Shown here piece by piece: positions 1-11,529 of a stretch of 47,500 nt of DNA. Made by a program: the position numbers and the translations under genes. Position 1 is the stretch's first letter; each line of letters begins with the position of its first letter. The stretch spans positions 1 to 47,500 of the forward strand of contig FMBT01000545.1 in assembly GCA_900095095.1 (NCBI GenBank), in the 5' to 3' direction. The notes beneath the pieces are model-generated. The model saw only the letters and a program-made list of their open reading frames with translations. It was not told where the DNA came from and searched no databases. The stretch comes from Fragilariopsis cylindrus CCMP1102 (taxonomy: Eukaryota; Bacillariophyta; Bacillariophyceae; Bacillariales; Bacillariaceae).

Positions 1-707
1 CTTCTATACACAGTGGCTCAATCCGTTTCACTTGATAGAACCTAATGTGCTTCTACCATCATACCGTACGGTATTCTATCTAGTGAAACTTTCCTCAAAC
101 AAGGAACAGTTTTTCATGTTCTTTTTGAACGACAAGAAAGAAGAATTCTCCGAACGAAATACCGTTTTTGACTGGATTGACTCTTTGATTGGTCCGGTCC
201 TATTTGGGTTCGTTGACACTGGGACTGTTCTTTTTGCGCTCATTTTCATTTAAGACTGGGAAAGTAGAAATCTGGACGCCCCTCCTAATATTCTTGATGG
301 CTATTGTTCTTTATCATGTTCTTGACACTTTAATTCCTATGTTTCTTGACACTTTAATTCCTATGTTTCAAACGTGTTCCATTTTTCTAACACCTTAAAT
401 AAATAAAATAAAATAAAATAAATGAACCAAAAAACAAAAACTACATAAATGCTACAGAATAGAATAGGACCATAGAAAGTACCGAAGTAACTATCTAGTA
501 AAAATCAAGAAGTATTTCTGCAGTAGAGCCACAGTACTGTTGTATTCCTCTTTTCATAATAAGCTATTTTGATGTCTCATTTTCACAATAACTGTGGAAT
601 AAACGTACTGGCAAAGAAAGAAAGCGTTGTATCATCGTTATCATTGTTACGTTGCTTAAGATACACTATTACTGTACTACAGCTAATAGGCCTTTACTGC
701 AATAAGG
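1..707. other. Non-coding stretch with short tandem duplication
   Basis: I see no supportable gene here. The short overlapping ORFs have no recognisable domain and no codon pattern like the genes further right. Positions 319-342 and 343-366 are two exact adjacent copies of a 24-bp unit (TTCTTGACACTTTAATTCCT...), and an AAATA-type run follows at about 395-422. The rest is plain AT-rich sequence, presumably upstream of the GST-like gene that starts at 708. Confidence 0.6.
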
Positions 708-2127
708 ATGAATAATTCTTCCCGCCACCACGACGACAACGACAACGACGACGTCAAAATCAACAATGATTGCAATCATGTTCACACTACTACTGATTGT
801 AATAGAAACTTAGTATCGAAATTACCACTATTATTATCACCAGCAAAGCGCAGGAAGCTTCCTTCCGAATCAGTTATGTTAGCGACGACTACTACTAGGA
901 CTACTGAAACTACTACTACAACATGTACAAGTAGCAGTGTATATGGATCTCTATCTTCTGAATCAGATGCGTTAATGGCATCGATAATGATGAGGATATC
1001 GAATAATAATAATGATACCACTGCTGCTCCTGCTGCCTGCTACTGCTGCATCATTTACATTATTACATGCTGATTTTTGTCCCTATGCAAATCGTGTTTG
1101 GGTTGCATTATTAGAAAAACAAGAACAGCAACATAATACAAGTACAAATACAAATACAAATACAAAATTGTTTAATGAAATTCTATGTTGTTATTTTGCG
1201 GTCCGGTGAAAGATGAAGGAACAAAATTATTATATTCTTAGGATTCAAGACAGTTCCAGCAGTTATTTATAATAATAGTACAGCAGGAGGAGGTGAACAA
1301 ATCAGAATCAGAACCATCATTCCAAGCTCTTGGTCAATCATCTTCATTATTGGCAGAATACGTCGATGATACATTCTCTTCTTCTTATTCCTCGAATGAT
1401 GAAATATGTCGTTTTCTTCTTAAAACCACTTAGTAATGATCCAATCATGTTATTTAATATGAGATATTTTATTCAAAAATATGATTCCTATTGTGATTAT
1501 TATTATACCTATTTAATGAATCAAGATCCATTACAAGAACAAGAGATAGCACAACAATTTCAATCCAATCTCCAAGAAATTGAGAATGATTTAACTATAT
1601 TTTCAAGGAAAGGACCGTATTTATGTGGTAATTTATTTACATTAGCTGATATACATATATTCGGATTCATTGAACGTACAATAATTGTGATTCAACATTA
1701 TAAAAAGTATGGTGGTCGTAATAATAATAAAGAAAGTAGTAGTAGTAGTAGTAGTGGAAGTAGATTATGGAAGATTCATGTTGATGATAATAACAACGAG
1801 GAAGAAAAAGGAGAAGAAATAGTAGTAGCAGACGACGACGACGATAATAATGATTTTAAAAATATTCGTCGCTGGTATAAAACGATGATAGAACGTCCAT
1901 CCATTAAAAATTATATTATTGTCGAAAGAATACAACAATCGAAAGATATAATGATATTTGAAGCTGTGGAAAGAAAAGAATATTTAATTGAAGTGTATGA
2001 ATGTTATGCTAATAATGAAGTACAACTAGCGAAAACAATACATGCCAAACATAGTCGTCCAGGATATAATGCCTATAAACAATATCGAAAAGAACAAAAG
2101 AGGAGAGAGGATATTAGGATCAAGTAG
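708..2127 (+). pseudogene. Glutathione S-transferase-like gene, frame-disrupted
   Basis: A GST of the omega/Cys-type family can be read here, but only by changing frame about five times. After a low-complexity N-terminus from the ATG at 708, the thioredoxin-fold start FTLLHADFCPYANRVWVALL (about 1050-1115) carries the CPYANR active-site motif. A GPVKDEGTK segment (about 1200), GFKTVPAVIYNN (about 1240) and a Q-SSLLAEYVDDTF segment (about 1330-1370) follow in other frames. The helical C-domain lies at 1430-2127 with KGPYLCGNLFTLADIHIFGF, a typical GST C-terminal signature, then an acidic insert and a long basic tail. Glutathione conjugation or thiol transfer would be the family role. Seen directly: the motifs and the frame changes. 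Inferred: either a decayed gene or uncorrected indels. Some gaps could be short introns, but I found no GT-AG pair that repairs all breaks. Confidence 0.72.
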
Positions 2128-3045
2128 TTAAGTCAAAAGAAAACAAAATGAATCAATCATTAATCCATTGTTTTACAGTGTGTGTGTGTAGCTCATTATA
2201 GCTACTTGAACTTTTCGACGTACGTACTGGCAGTACGCCGTGTACACTTCGTACACAACGCAATCCTATTTGCTGATGCTTGGCACAAAAAACCAATACA
2301 TTGAAGGATATGCCTTCTATAAATTCAAACAATAAATTATTCCTCGCACATGCATGGAGCGAAGTTGATTTCAACGACACTGGCATATCGAATGAGTGAG
2401 TGAGTCGATTCATTCATCATTCATTCGATTTATTTCAGATTCGAATCCGTGAGCATACCCGCAAGATCATTATTTTATCATTGTTATTGGTTGATTCGCG
2501 ACTGGGACTACAGTATTCGCGGATAGCCTACTACTATGCTACTGATTTAATTTCTGTCGATCCCCGAAGCGATTGCAGAATCATCAAAATAATATCTAAA
2601 AAGTCTCATCGGCTTGAGAAATATTGTTCCAGTACACACACACACACACACACACATGATCGATCACAAGAAATGCAACAACAACAAAGCCTGTTCGCGC
2701 ATGGATAAAGACCAGAAAAGAACTGGAATTAACTTCTCGGTAGAGGAAGAAACGAAAGGTCATAAAATCACAACAAACAAAAAAGTTCACAATAATACCA
2801 CCATGGCTTCCTTAGCACGCATTATTTGTAGATTTTTTAATGCGTATACTAGCAGTAATTTATAGGCACCCCACCCGGGAATCAATCAGGCACGGATTCA
2901 TAAATCAATAGATAACTATAAATTTTTAATAGTTCTTATTCTACATTAATAGAGTATTATAGTCACAAAATCATTAGGTAAACTTATATCCTGAAAAACA
3001 TACTTGACCACAAACAAAAAACAAAGTATTCGTGATTCAACCTAG
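2128..3045. other. Convergent intergenic spacer with (AC)n microsatellite
   Basis: This is the spacer between the 3' ends of the GST-like gene and the coiled-coil gene. A dinucleotide (AC)n repeat occupies 2634-2656. The short ORFs on both strands here have no recognisable domain and largely translate the repeat, so I call none of them. Confidence 0.6.
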
Positions 3046-6000
3046 TTAAATTTCACCTTCACCTTTTTTCTTCCCGCGTGGCTCCAGTCCGAGTTGACTT
3101 TCAAGTCTCCCTTCTCTTACTTTTGAGTATTCGATTTCATTTTGTAATCGTTTGTTTTGTTGTATCAGTTGTCGTAATTTATTCTTCAAATCTTCAACCT
3201 TCCCCACGGTACCGTCTGCCATTAGTTGTTGATTCCGCCGTTCGAGTTGCAACAGCTGTAATCGTAATTCTTCTACGACCTTCCGTGCATCATCCCGTGC
3301 CATAGAAAAATCGTTTTCGAATTCATCTAGTTCCTTCTCTTGATCGTCTAAACGTTTCTCCATATCTTCGTTCTGGGTCCGTAGCATCGAGATTTCCTCT
3401 TTGAAATGTCCTTCGCGATTAGATGATGACTCGATTTCTTTCGAAAGCACCGTCTGCATTTCCTTTGCTTCCGATACGGCCGATTGAGACTTTGCAAGTA
3501 GTTCTTTCATCATGGAATTTTCTCGTTTGATCTTTTCTGCGTCAGCACCTTTGAAATTATTGTCGTCGTCATGTGCTTCATCGTTCGTACCACCGTTCGA
3601 TGCATCAAATTTAGATAACGACTCGGTGAGGTTTTTGTTCTTCATTTCGAGGATCTCGTTCGATTTGTTAAGTTTCGCAATCAATTCTTTGCACGTGAAC
3701 AGTTCTTCCTGACACGACGATAATGATTCCTCTAGAAAACCTTCACGTATATGGGCTCTATTTAGTTCATCAGTTACACTTTCTAAAGCCTTCTTATTTT
3801 CTTCCAACTTCTTGGAAACATCGTTGCTATTGTTGGCGTCCTCGATCGTGCCCGTTTTGCTATTTCGAAACGTCTCAAGTTCCTTTTCCAGCGAATCGTG
3901 TTTCGATTGAAGCTCTTCCTTCTCGTCGTTAGTGATTATCAACTGGGATTTGAAATATTCCTGTTCTTGTAGACACGAGTCGTGCTTCGTCTGAAGCTCC
4001 TCCTTTTCGTCACTCGTGATTTTCAGCTGGGCTCTGAGATCTTGTACACAAGAATCGTGTTTCGATTGCAGGTCTTTCTCCTTTTCTATGTCGACAGCTC
4101 TGAGTTCTACCTTTTTGATCTGCTGGGTCTCCAAGTCTTGTAAGCACGAATCGTATTTCAGCTGTAGCTCTTTTTCTCTTTCGAGAGCGGCTTTCGAAAT
4201 TTGTTGCGCTCCCTCTAGAGCAACGAATTTATCAAGAGCATCACCTTCAACCTTCGCAATTATTTTATCCCGATCAAGAATTTCGTCACGACACGCTATA
4301 AGTTCAGCTTCGCATTCACTACGTTGTTTATCCAAATCTCTGAAAAGTTTATTGAGTGAATCACGTTCTTCCGTCCATGATGACTGGTGCTTCGTAAGAG
4401 TTTGCGCAAATTTCGACTTCGTATCGACCTCTCGCGCTCGAATTTCGTCGCATTCCGTCTGCAATTTGTTTAGACGTTCCTGTGGCGCATCCATGTCGGC
4501 GATCAGCATTTGTTCCCTTTGCTTGTGTTTTTCTACCTGGTCATCTTTTTCAGCTTGCACCTTTTGTATCTGGTTGGCCAACGATTGGAACCGATCTTGG
4601 AAATTGTCTATCGTCGTCATGAGTTTCCCGATTTCTTCATTCGACGTATTGAGCGTAGCTTCTTGTATTTGATCCTGCCTCGCTAGAGCGGCTGTTCGTT
4701 TCAGTAAGGACTCCTTCTCTTCGCTGATGGATTCAATCTGACTCTCTAAAGATGATATCATTTGCGCATCGATTTCCAGTTTGGATTTCGTTTCTTCGTA
4801 TTGTTTCAATGTTTCAGAATACATTGATTCCGTAACCTTTAGCGTAAGTTCATGACTCGTTTGAGATTCCTCGGCAGACGATTTCAGAACTCGAACGTTT
4901 TCGGACAATTCGTTATTCGTTCGAAGGGCATCCTCAAGTTTGACCTTCGTACTACCCAACAGCAACTCGGCTTCCCACAATGGTACATCGGTAGATGCTG
5001 CATCGAGTTGCGATGCCATATCATTCGCTCTCTTCTTTTCGGTAGATAGTGCTTCTTTTGTGGACTCTAGTTCTACGAGGGCGTCTTCGTTTTTCTTCAG
5101 AGACCTCATAAGATTATCCTTCTCGAACTCTAAGCCTGCTACAGTTACGACTAGCTCGGCGTACTCCGTAGAAAGGGCTTCCTTTGCAATAACTACTTCC
5201 ATGGCTGCTGCTTCTCTTGCAGCGTAAGCTTCTGCAAGAACTTTTTGTTCGGTTTGAAGGGACTCCGTGAGAGAAGTGAGAGAATGTTTCTCTTCCTTTA
5301 GAGCTGCTACAGTTGATAGCAATTCGGTGTTTTCCTTCGAGACATTATCGAGATCGATCGACAGCGATTCCGATTTCTTCGTGATTTCGAGCTTCTCACT
5401 GGAAAGTCTCTCGAATTCCTCTAAAGTTTCGTTATGTGAACATTGAAGACCTAGCACTTTCGAAATAAGTTCTGCTTTAGAAGACTCGAGATCTTGGAGT
5501 TTTGTATTAAGGTCTCCGAGTTCTTGACTCTTCTTCGTCAACAATTCCTCGAATTCTGACTTCTTTGCACGTACAGTTTGAATTTCTTCCTTCACATCAT
5601 CGAGCGCATTTTGAAGATCCTTTTGACACTTCTCGTGATTTTGAATCTGCATCGTAAGGTCATCAACTTGCCCTCCAGAGTTTCCACACGCTTTTCCTCC
5701 TCATTCAATTCTTCTTGTGTAGTAGCAAGTAGTTTCTCGAGTTCGTTGAATTGAAGTGACGTTTCAGCGGCATCGTTCGACGTATCGCGTCGTATTGCTT
5801 CGATATCGTCCTTGAGGGTCGCGTTGCTTGCCGATAGTTCTTCAATATTCGTCTTAGCAGAATCAAGTTCCACTTGCAACGATGATTTTGCGGTGACGAA
5901 TTCTTCTACCTTATCACGCTCGGTAGACAATAACTCGTTCGTGCTATCAACAATACCTTGAAGGTTGGTACTCTTGTTCGATTCGGCATCGTCCATCTTT

Positions 6001-9000
6001 CCATTCTCCTCGTCGCAGCTGCAATAACGAGTGTGAGACTGTCCACGTTATTCTGTAGGCAAGAAATTTCTGCATCGAGTTTTGCGTTTTTCTCTTTTTC
6101 TGTATGCAACTGCGTATTCAAATTTTCTTTCGTAAGATGAAGTAATGCTTCAATATCTCTCTTTTCTTTCGAAATTTCTTCCCATCGTTTTCGTTCCAAT
6201 TCGGATTCTTTTTTACTTGCAGCAAGAGATGCGGTCAATTCAACATTCTCGGTGGATGCTTTATCAGCCGTTTCGTCGATACGTGTTTTCATAACATCAA
6301 ATTCGGTCCGTAATGAACCATTCGTGAATTCAAGTTTTTCTACCTTCTCACGTTCCAAATTTAGTTCTGTTTTCGTGGCACACAGGATGACCTCAGTCTT
6401 ACTAGCCTCATCATTGATGGTTGCTAGATGACCCTTCAGAGCCTGAATACCTTCACACAACGATGCATTGGATGCAGCAAGTTCTTTTGCCCTCTCGTGT
6501 TTCTTTGTAACACGTTCTTCACTTTTTACAATTTTAATCGATTTCTGTTCCAGCTCATTCTTCATTTGTTTGACTTTATCTTGCAAGGATAGTATGTTAG
6601 CATTGAGTTCTTCAACAGTATCCATCTCTTCGTTTCGACTCGCAGCGACCGACTTGGTTTTATCGAGATCAACCTTCAATGTATTGATTTCTTCATAAAG
6701 TGCAGTTAGAGTACGATTAAGTTCTTCGACCTTCCCTTGCTCGGCCAACAAATCTTTCTTCGTTGTGGATAACAACGTTTCAAGTTGTGCATTAGTAAAT
6801 TTCGTTTCATTATCGTTGTTGTTGATGTTGTCACCATCCCTCTTCAGAGTACGAACTGACAAATCTTTATGCTTCGCTTCAAGTTTCTTAGATTGAATTC
6901 GTTCATTCTTTAATTCCTTTTGACATGACTCCAACATACCCTCCATCTCATTTAATAGTTCAGATGACTCTGCTGATGCATCATCCATAGCATCACGTGA
7001 TGATTGAAGTGCGTTAAGTAATTCTGTACTCTTTTCGACTGTAATCCTTGAATCAAGTTCCTTCATACAATTCTGTAATTCATTACGGAGTTGTTCCAAT
7101 TCATGTTCAAGTTGTTGTTTCTGTTCTTTTACTTCTGTCGTTCATCCACCGGTGCGTCAGCCGTCAGTAGTAGTAGACCGAGAGTGCAACACTTTGTTCT
7201 TGTAATTTTACATCCAATGCTTTCTTTAATACAGTATTTTCTTCAACTAAATTATCAATACTAGATTCAAATTCAACACGAACAACTTCATGACGTTGTT
7301 CCATATCACGATAATCTGTAATCTGACCTTTAAGTCATTTACTAACATTTTTAATGTTTCTTCTTGTTCCTTTGATATTGTGCGTGGTATGGCTTCATCA
7401 AATGATGGTGCAAAATCCTTGGTGAACACACAGGACGATCAGCAGCAATGCACAGTAGCACCAGCAGCAGCAGTAATAAGATCCAACGACATGTCTTATC
7501 ATTTTGCTGCTCTTCATCAAGCTGCTGCTGCTGCTGCTGTGTTTGTGCATCATTTAGTTCTTTTTCTAACTGCACAATCCTTTCATTCAATACTGTATTT
7601 TGTTCTTGAACTTCTTCCATTAAGACCGTCAAATTTGATATATCATTATCATACAATCGTTGTTGTTGTTGTTCGTAATCATCATCAGCATCATTTTGTG
7701 TATTATTATTACCCTTATTATTATTACTATCATCGTCATCATCCTTAGCAATTTTCAATTCAGTTTCTAATTGAATAATTCTTTTATTTAACATTGAATT
7801 TTGTTCTTGTACTTCTTCTAATTCAACTGCTACTGATGATAAACTTGATTTCATTTCAATATATCTTGTATATAATTGTTTTGCTGAATTAGTTGCATCC
7901 GGTCCTATTGGTTCAATCAAACCATATTTAGTTTCTAAATCATTACATTGTTTATTTAATTTCTTATTTTGTAATTCTAATTCTGTATTATGTGCAACTA
8001 ATGCATCATTTTGTTTTGTGGATACAACTAATGCTGTTGCTACATCATTTGTCATACTTGATGTATTTTTGTAACGAAGGAGGATGATGATGATGATAAA
8101 TTTTTATTTTTCTTCTTTTTCCTTTTCTTCTTCTTGTTCTTCATCTTGTTCTTCTTCTTTTCACCTTCCTCACCACTACCTTCACCACTACTGTTATCAC
8201 TACCAGAAGAAGAAATATCGTTATCACTCCAAATACCATTTCATATCCCTCTAAACGTACACGGCATGAATCTAATTCATCTTTTAATGATTTTTCACGT
8301 TTTGTGGAATCCTTCAATTCTTCTGATAATATTTGAAGGGAATCAAATTTTTGTTTATCTTGTTTTTCAATTGATATTAAATTAAGTTTTAAACGAGATT
8401 GTGTTTGTTTGGATAAATCGAATTCATTTTGTAGTGATTGATTCCTCATTCGTAATTCTATTAATTCTTTATGATATAAATCACTATTTGAATCAAAAAC
8501 AGGTAATGTTGATGCTATTACTGTTGTTCCTGTTCCTGCTACTGCTGTTGATGCTGCATCATCGATCTTTGATAAAAATGTACTTTTTGTATTGAAACCA
8601 GCTAAAGCACTATTACTTAATGTTATTCCACCTCTACCATTCTTAGATGGACTAGAAAATGGATCATGATACATATCTTGTACATCTTCTGTATGTTGTA
8701 CACGTAGTTGTGAATGCAATACATCTTTTTTGTTTGTAATGACGAAACTTGACTCATTAATGTAACAATATGCTCTTCCAATAGTGTCGTCGTATTATTA
8801 TTAGTTTTTGATGACGATGACATTGGAGATGATGGTGACATATTAGTTCTACTTAGACCACCAGAACCAGAACCAATACCATCACAACCAATAGTATCAT
8901 GTGTATGTGATGAACCAATACGGAATTGTTCTAAATCAACACCCATTGTTGAAGATGAACTACTACCAATTTGTACTACTAGTACTAGTAGGACTATTAT

Positions 9001-9625
9001 TATTACTATTGAGAGTATCCGACAATGTTGTTGTAATTTCAATACCTTCGCCTTCTCATCATCCACATCATCATTATCTCTAGCTACTGCTTCTCTAACT
9101 ACAACACGAAAGAAACTACCAGAATCTTCATTATCATTATCATTTTTGACTTTTGTTGTTGGACTAGATTGTTGAAATGAATCAAATTTTCAATCATATC
9201 ATTCAATGCACGGGGTGTTACTTCTGGTTCTTTTACTCAACATCATTACTGTTAGATGATGTTAATAAATCAAATTTATTCATCATACGTTCTAATCTAG
9301 CAGTTTCTGATAATTGTATAGATAAATCATCAATACCAAATTGATTATCATCGGAATCTGTACTTGTTCCTTGACTATACAGACTATTATTATTGCGTAA
9401 ATATTGAGACGACTTCTACTATGTGTGATCCATCTGTTGTGCTGCTGCTGCTGCTACCGTGCGTCCCATTACATCACGTCGTTGATGTGATGAGACATTG
9501 GACTCAACGGAAGTTTGAATTTTTATTATGATCATTAGTATTCTCGTTTGAGTTGGCGGCCTTCTCATTCAGGACTGAAGAATGATTCTCATCATCGACA
9601 TGATAGGAGGAGTCGTTGTCGGCAT
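3046..9625 (-). CDS. Large coiled-coil protein gene, with many frame changes
   Basis: This is a minus-strand gene of about 6.5 kb ending with TAA at 3046-3048. Open frames at 3046-5652, 5592-5996, 5906-7099, 7247-7429, 7351-8055, 8141-8719 and 8623-9066 overlap or abut and all read as heptad-rich coiled coil full of E, K, L, Q and S, interrupted by acidic and Ser/Asn-rich segments. At least eight frame changes are needed to join them, several beside repeats. The most 5' plausible ATG is near 9625, where two frames both give acidic low-complexity sequence. No motor, GRIP or SMC ATPase motif is visible, so a golgin-like, filament-like or scaffolding role is only a guess. Hydrophobic tails such as those near 7470, 8200 and 8990 occur where the frame slips and look like artefacts. 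The 44-nt GT...AG segment near 7143-7186 could be a small intron but does not repair the frame cleanly. Confidence 0.62.
3890..4170 (-). repeat. Four-fold coiled-coil repeat (K-x-DSC-x-Q)
   Basis: Inside the coiled-coil gene, a module centred on LQ(S/T/L)K(H/Y)DSCLQDL recurs four times, at about 3896, 3977, 4053 and 4150 on the plus-strand coordinates. The spacing is roughly 25-32 codons. The DNA is similar as well as the protein, so this is a recent internal duplication. The regularly placed Cys is unusual in a protein otherwise poor in Cys and could allow disulfide cross-linking of parallel helices; that last point is inference. Confidence 0.6.
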
Positions 9626-10364
9626 GATTGATTGATGTGACTACTTGTACAGCTTACTTGCAGTACCCCCGAGGTATTTATTTATCGTATCGCCAAATAC
9701 TATACTGTACAGCAGAGGAGAAACAAGCCTTTCTCGAATGAATGAATCAATATCAATCAATCAATCGAGGTAATTTCTTTATATGCCTCACTGTGTCACT
9801 CTCTCCCTCTCCTCCTCTTGATCAGGTCTTGGTTTCAAATCGTTTGTTTTGTCTCTGGGTAAGTAGGGATAAGGGACATACAATAGATTTTGTTTTTAAG
9901 GTCGATTTCAGTATCGCTGGGAGAACAAAATTAATGAGATGTGATGGATGTGCATTTAGGAAAAAATTGATATGCACATAAAACAAAAAGAATGGTATGT
10001 AATGCGCGTAAACAAAACGAAGAAACGTTATTTGAAAAAATTAAAAACTTAAGCGATATCGCCTAATAAAAGCAGCGCGCCAAAATGAAAGAGAAAAAAC
10101 TGAAACGCACCGGTCATCCTTTTAAGTAACACAATGTGAACTGACAAATTACGCATTGCTTTTGCCTAAATTTTTAAAATTTCGTTGACCCGCCTGTCTT
10201 TTTTTTGTATTTTCTTATATTGAGTCGATTGAGTCGATTATTTATTGATAAGAGATTTTACGATTTTACATTTTACGAGGTGAGAGGAGGAATTGATGAT
10301 CAGCGGCGTCAACCATAGCAATCAATATTGGTATCGGTTGGGAAGGGAACAGCGTCCTATCAAA
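9626..10364. promoter_or_regulatory. Divergent intergenic region
   Basis: This spacer lies between the presumed 5' end of the coiled-coil gene (-) and the plastid-targeted gene (+), so it should hold both promoters. I see no clear TATA box or recognised motif. An 80-codon ORF at 9742-9981 has no domain and is not called. T-rich and ATTGAGTCG-type short repeats occur near 10200-10245. Confidence 0.4.
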
Positions 10365-11132
10365 ATGATGAGAATAAAAGGAATCAATCATCTCCTTCTG
10401 CTTGGTATTATCATAATATTGCAGCAGGAAGTAATGTCATTCCAACAACAACACATTAGCACTAGCTATATCAACCATCCTGCAACAATCAGGAAAATCA
10501 CAACTTTAAACTTGGCCACGAAGTCTTTAGTATCAATTGATGATGAAGCATCAATACCGAAACAAATGGCCACATCAATTTTCCTATCATCTGCTTTTGG
10601 GATGTGCCTCATTGGCAGCAGTTTGGTGATGTCCCCACAACTATCAAACGCAGCTGAACTATCAGATAACACGCGTGTTATCGAACGGCAACAACAAGCA
10701 AAAACAAGCAACAAGCAACAACAAGAAATCAAGTCAGTTACCAACTATGCCCGTCAAGTATTCGGATCTCCACTAGTAGGTAGTACTCCCGGCTTATCAT
10801 CGACCAAACCTGTACCAACAGATCCAAAGTATACGACTCGTGAGGAACGAAATCGTGTATACGACGAAGCATTTCAACAGGATGCACGTGATCGCGATGA
10901 TTATTACGGAAAAATGGCAATGAGGAAGAGACAAGAGGCAGATCAAAGTGTATCACAATATAGAGAAAAATTGGGATTAGATGGCAAGGGAGATACAAGG
11001 ATGCGGGTGGGAGAGGAGAAAGTTCAAGGCATGTCGTCATTGAGAGATTTGAAAGCTGACTATAATTTGTCACAGCAGCAAGATGATTCTTCCTCAACCA
11101 TCATGTTGGAAACACGTTTGAATGTGACTTGA
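10365..11132 (+). CDS. Plastid/thylakoid-targeted protein, 3' end cut by retrotransposon
   Basis: The frame opens at 10293, but the ATG at 10365 places a signal peptide (KGINHLLLLGIIIILQQEVMS) right at the N-terminus and is preferred. Cleavage would leave Phe at +1 (VMS/FQQQH), the hallmark of diatom bipartite plastid targeting. After a Ser/Thr-rich transit segment, a second hydrophobic stretch, SIFLSSAFGMCLIGSSLV, ends in QLSNA/AEL, which looks like a thylakoid lumen signal. The mature part is charged and helical (YARQVFGSP, REERNRVYDEAFQQDARDRD) with no domain I recognise. At 11104 the outer copia LTR begins inside the gene, and the LTR supplies the last few codons and the stop at 11130-11132. 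The likely native 3' end lies beyond the element at about 23077-23196. Localisation is inferred from motifs; function is unknown. Confidence 0.7.
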   Translation: MMRIKGINHLLLLGIIIILQQEVMSFQQQHISTSYINHPATIRKITTLNLATKSLVSIDDEASIPKQMATSIFLSSAFGMCLIGSSLVMSPQLSNAAELSDNTRVIERQQQAKTSNKQQQEIKSVTNYARQVFGSPLVGSTPGLSSTKPVPTDPKYTTREERNRVYDEAFQQDARDRDDYYGKMAMRKRQEADQSVSQYREKLGLDGKGDTRMRVGEEKVQGMSSLRDLKADYNLSQQQDDSSSTIMLETRLNVT

Positions 11133-11432
11133 TATCGATATCAAGTCACATATCAGAGAATTAAAGTTCCAGCACATAATTCACAGAGAAAGGGAACATG
11201 CCAAACAGCAGGTAAAGTAAACATGCCGACTCAGGAAAATTACAGAAACATAATGAGTCAGCAGATAAAAGTCAAGAGGTAACAATGTTTTTGATAGCAA
11301 GTGCTTACTACAGCAAGTGCTTACTTTTTTATAGAAATTAACAATCTAGTAACCGATTTATAACATCATGTACTTTCTACAGTAGTAAAGTCTTCACTCA
11401 GAGACGTAGCGAGATATATGAGATATTCAACA
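11104..11432 (+). repeat. 5' LTR of outer copia element
   Basis: This LTR of 329 bp starts TGTTGG and ends CAACA. It differs from the 3' LTR (330 bp) at two places: A versus G in CACATATCAG/CACATGTCAG, and one A in the CCAAACAG/CCAAAACAG run. It contains a 26-bp palindrome at 11124-11149, a TGAGTCAGCA site (bZIP/AP-1-like) at about 11254, and a direct repeat AGCAAGTGCTTACT at 11296-11309 and 11312-11325. Confidence 0.95.
11124..11149. repeat. 26-bp perfect palindrome in LTR
   Basis: The 13-nt arm GTGACTTGATATC is followed directly by its exact reverse complement with no spacer. The same palindrome is intact in the 3' LTR at 22765-22790. It lies 20 bp from the LTR start, so in U3, where regulatory sites are expected. 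It could be a dimeric transcription factor site or a cruciform/hairpin. Confidence 0.95.
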
Positions 11433-11529
11433 TAATTTCTATAAAAAAGGACGTATAACAGGAAATTATTAACACAACACGTTAATAACGTTAGCAAGGA
11501 CAAGGACAAAAGGAAACAAACAAGACAAG

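Noticed and set aside
32..398. Two overlapping plus-strand ORFs at the window start
   Set aside because: Short, hydrophobic, no domain, and partly made of the 24-bp tandem duplication.
2400..2865. Overlapping ORFs around the (AC)n repeat
   Set aside because: They translate the microsatellite (THTHTH or VCVCVC) and lack any conserved sequence.
4016..4672. 218-codon Ser/Cys-rich plus-strand ORF
   Set aside because: It lies antisense to the coiled-coil gene and only mirrors its Glu/Lys codons.
7420..7520. Hydrophobic, membrane-like segment in a coiled-coil reading frame
   Set aside because: It translates a CAG-type trinucleotide repeat read out of phase after a frame slip; the neighbouring frame resumes the coiled coil.
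8141..8260. Apparent transmembrane tail (FLLLVVITVVVKVVV)
   Set aside because: Shifting one base gives a Ser/Asp/Gly-rich and Lys-rich low-complexity stretch typical of this gene, so the hydrophobic reading is a frame artefact.
11433..11460. Primer-binding site for initiator Met tRNA
   Set aside because: The sequence after the outer 5' LTR (TAATTTCTATAAAAAAGG) does not match the usual TGGTATCAGAGC-type site; I cannot name the primer.
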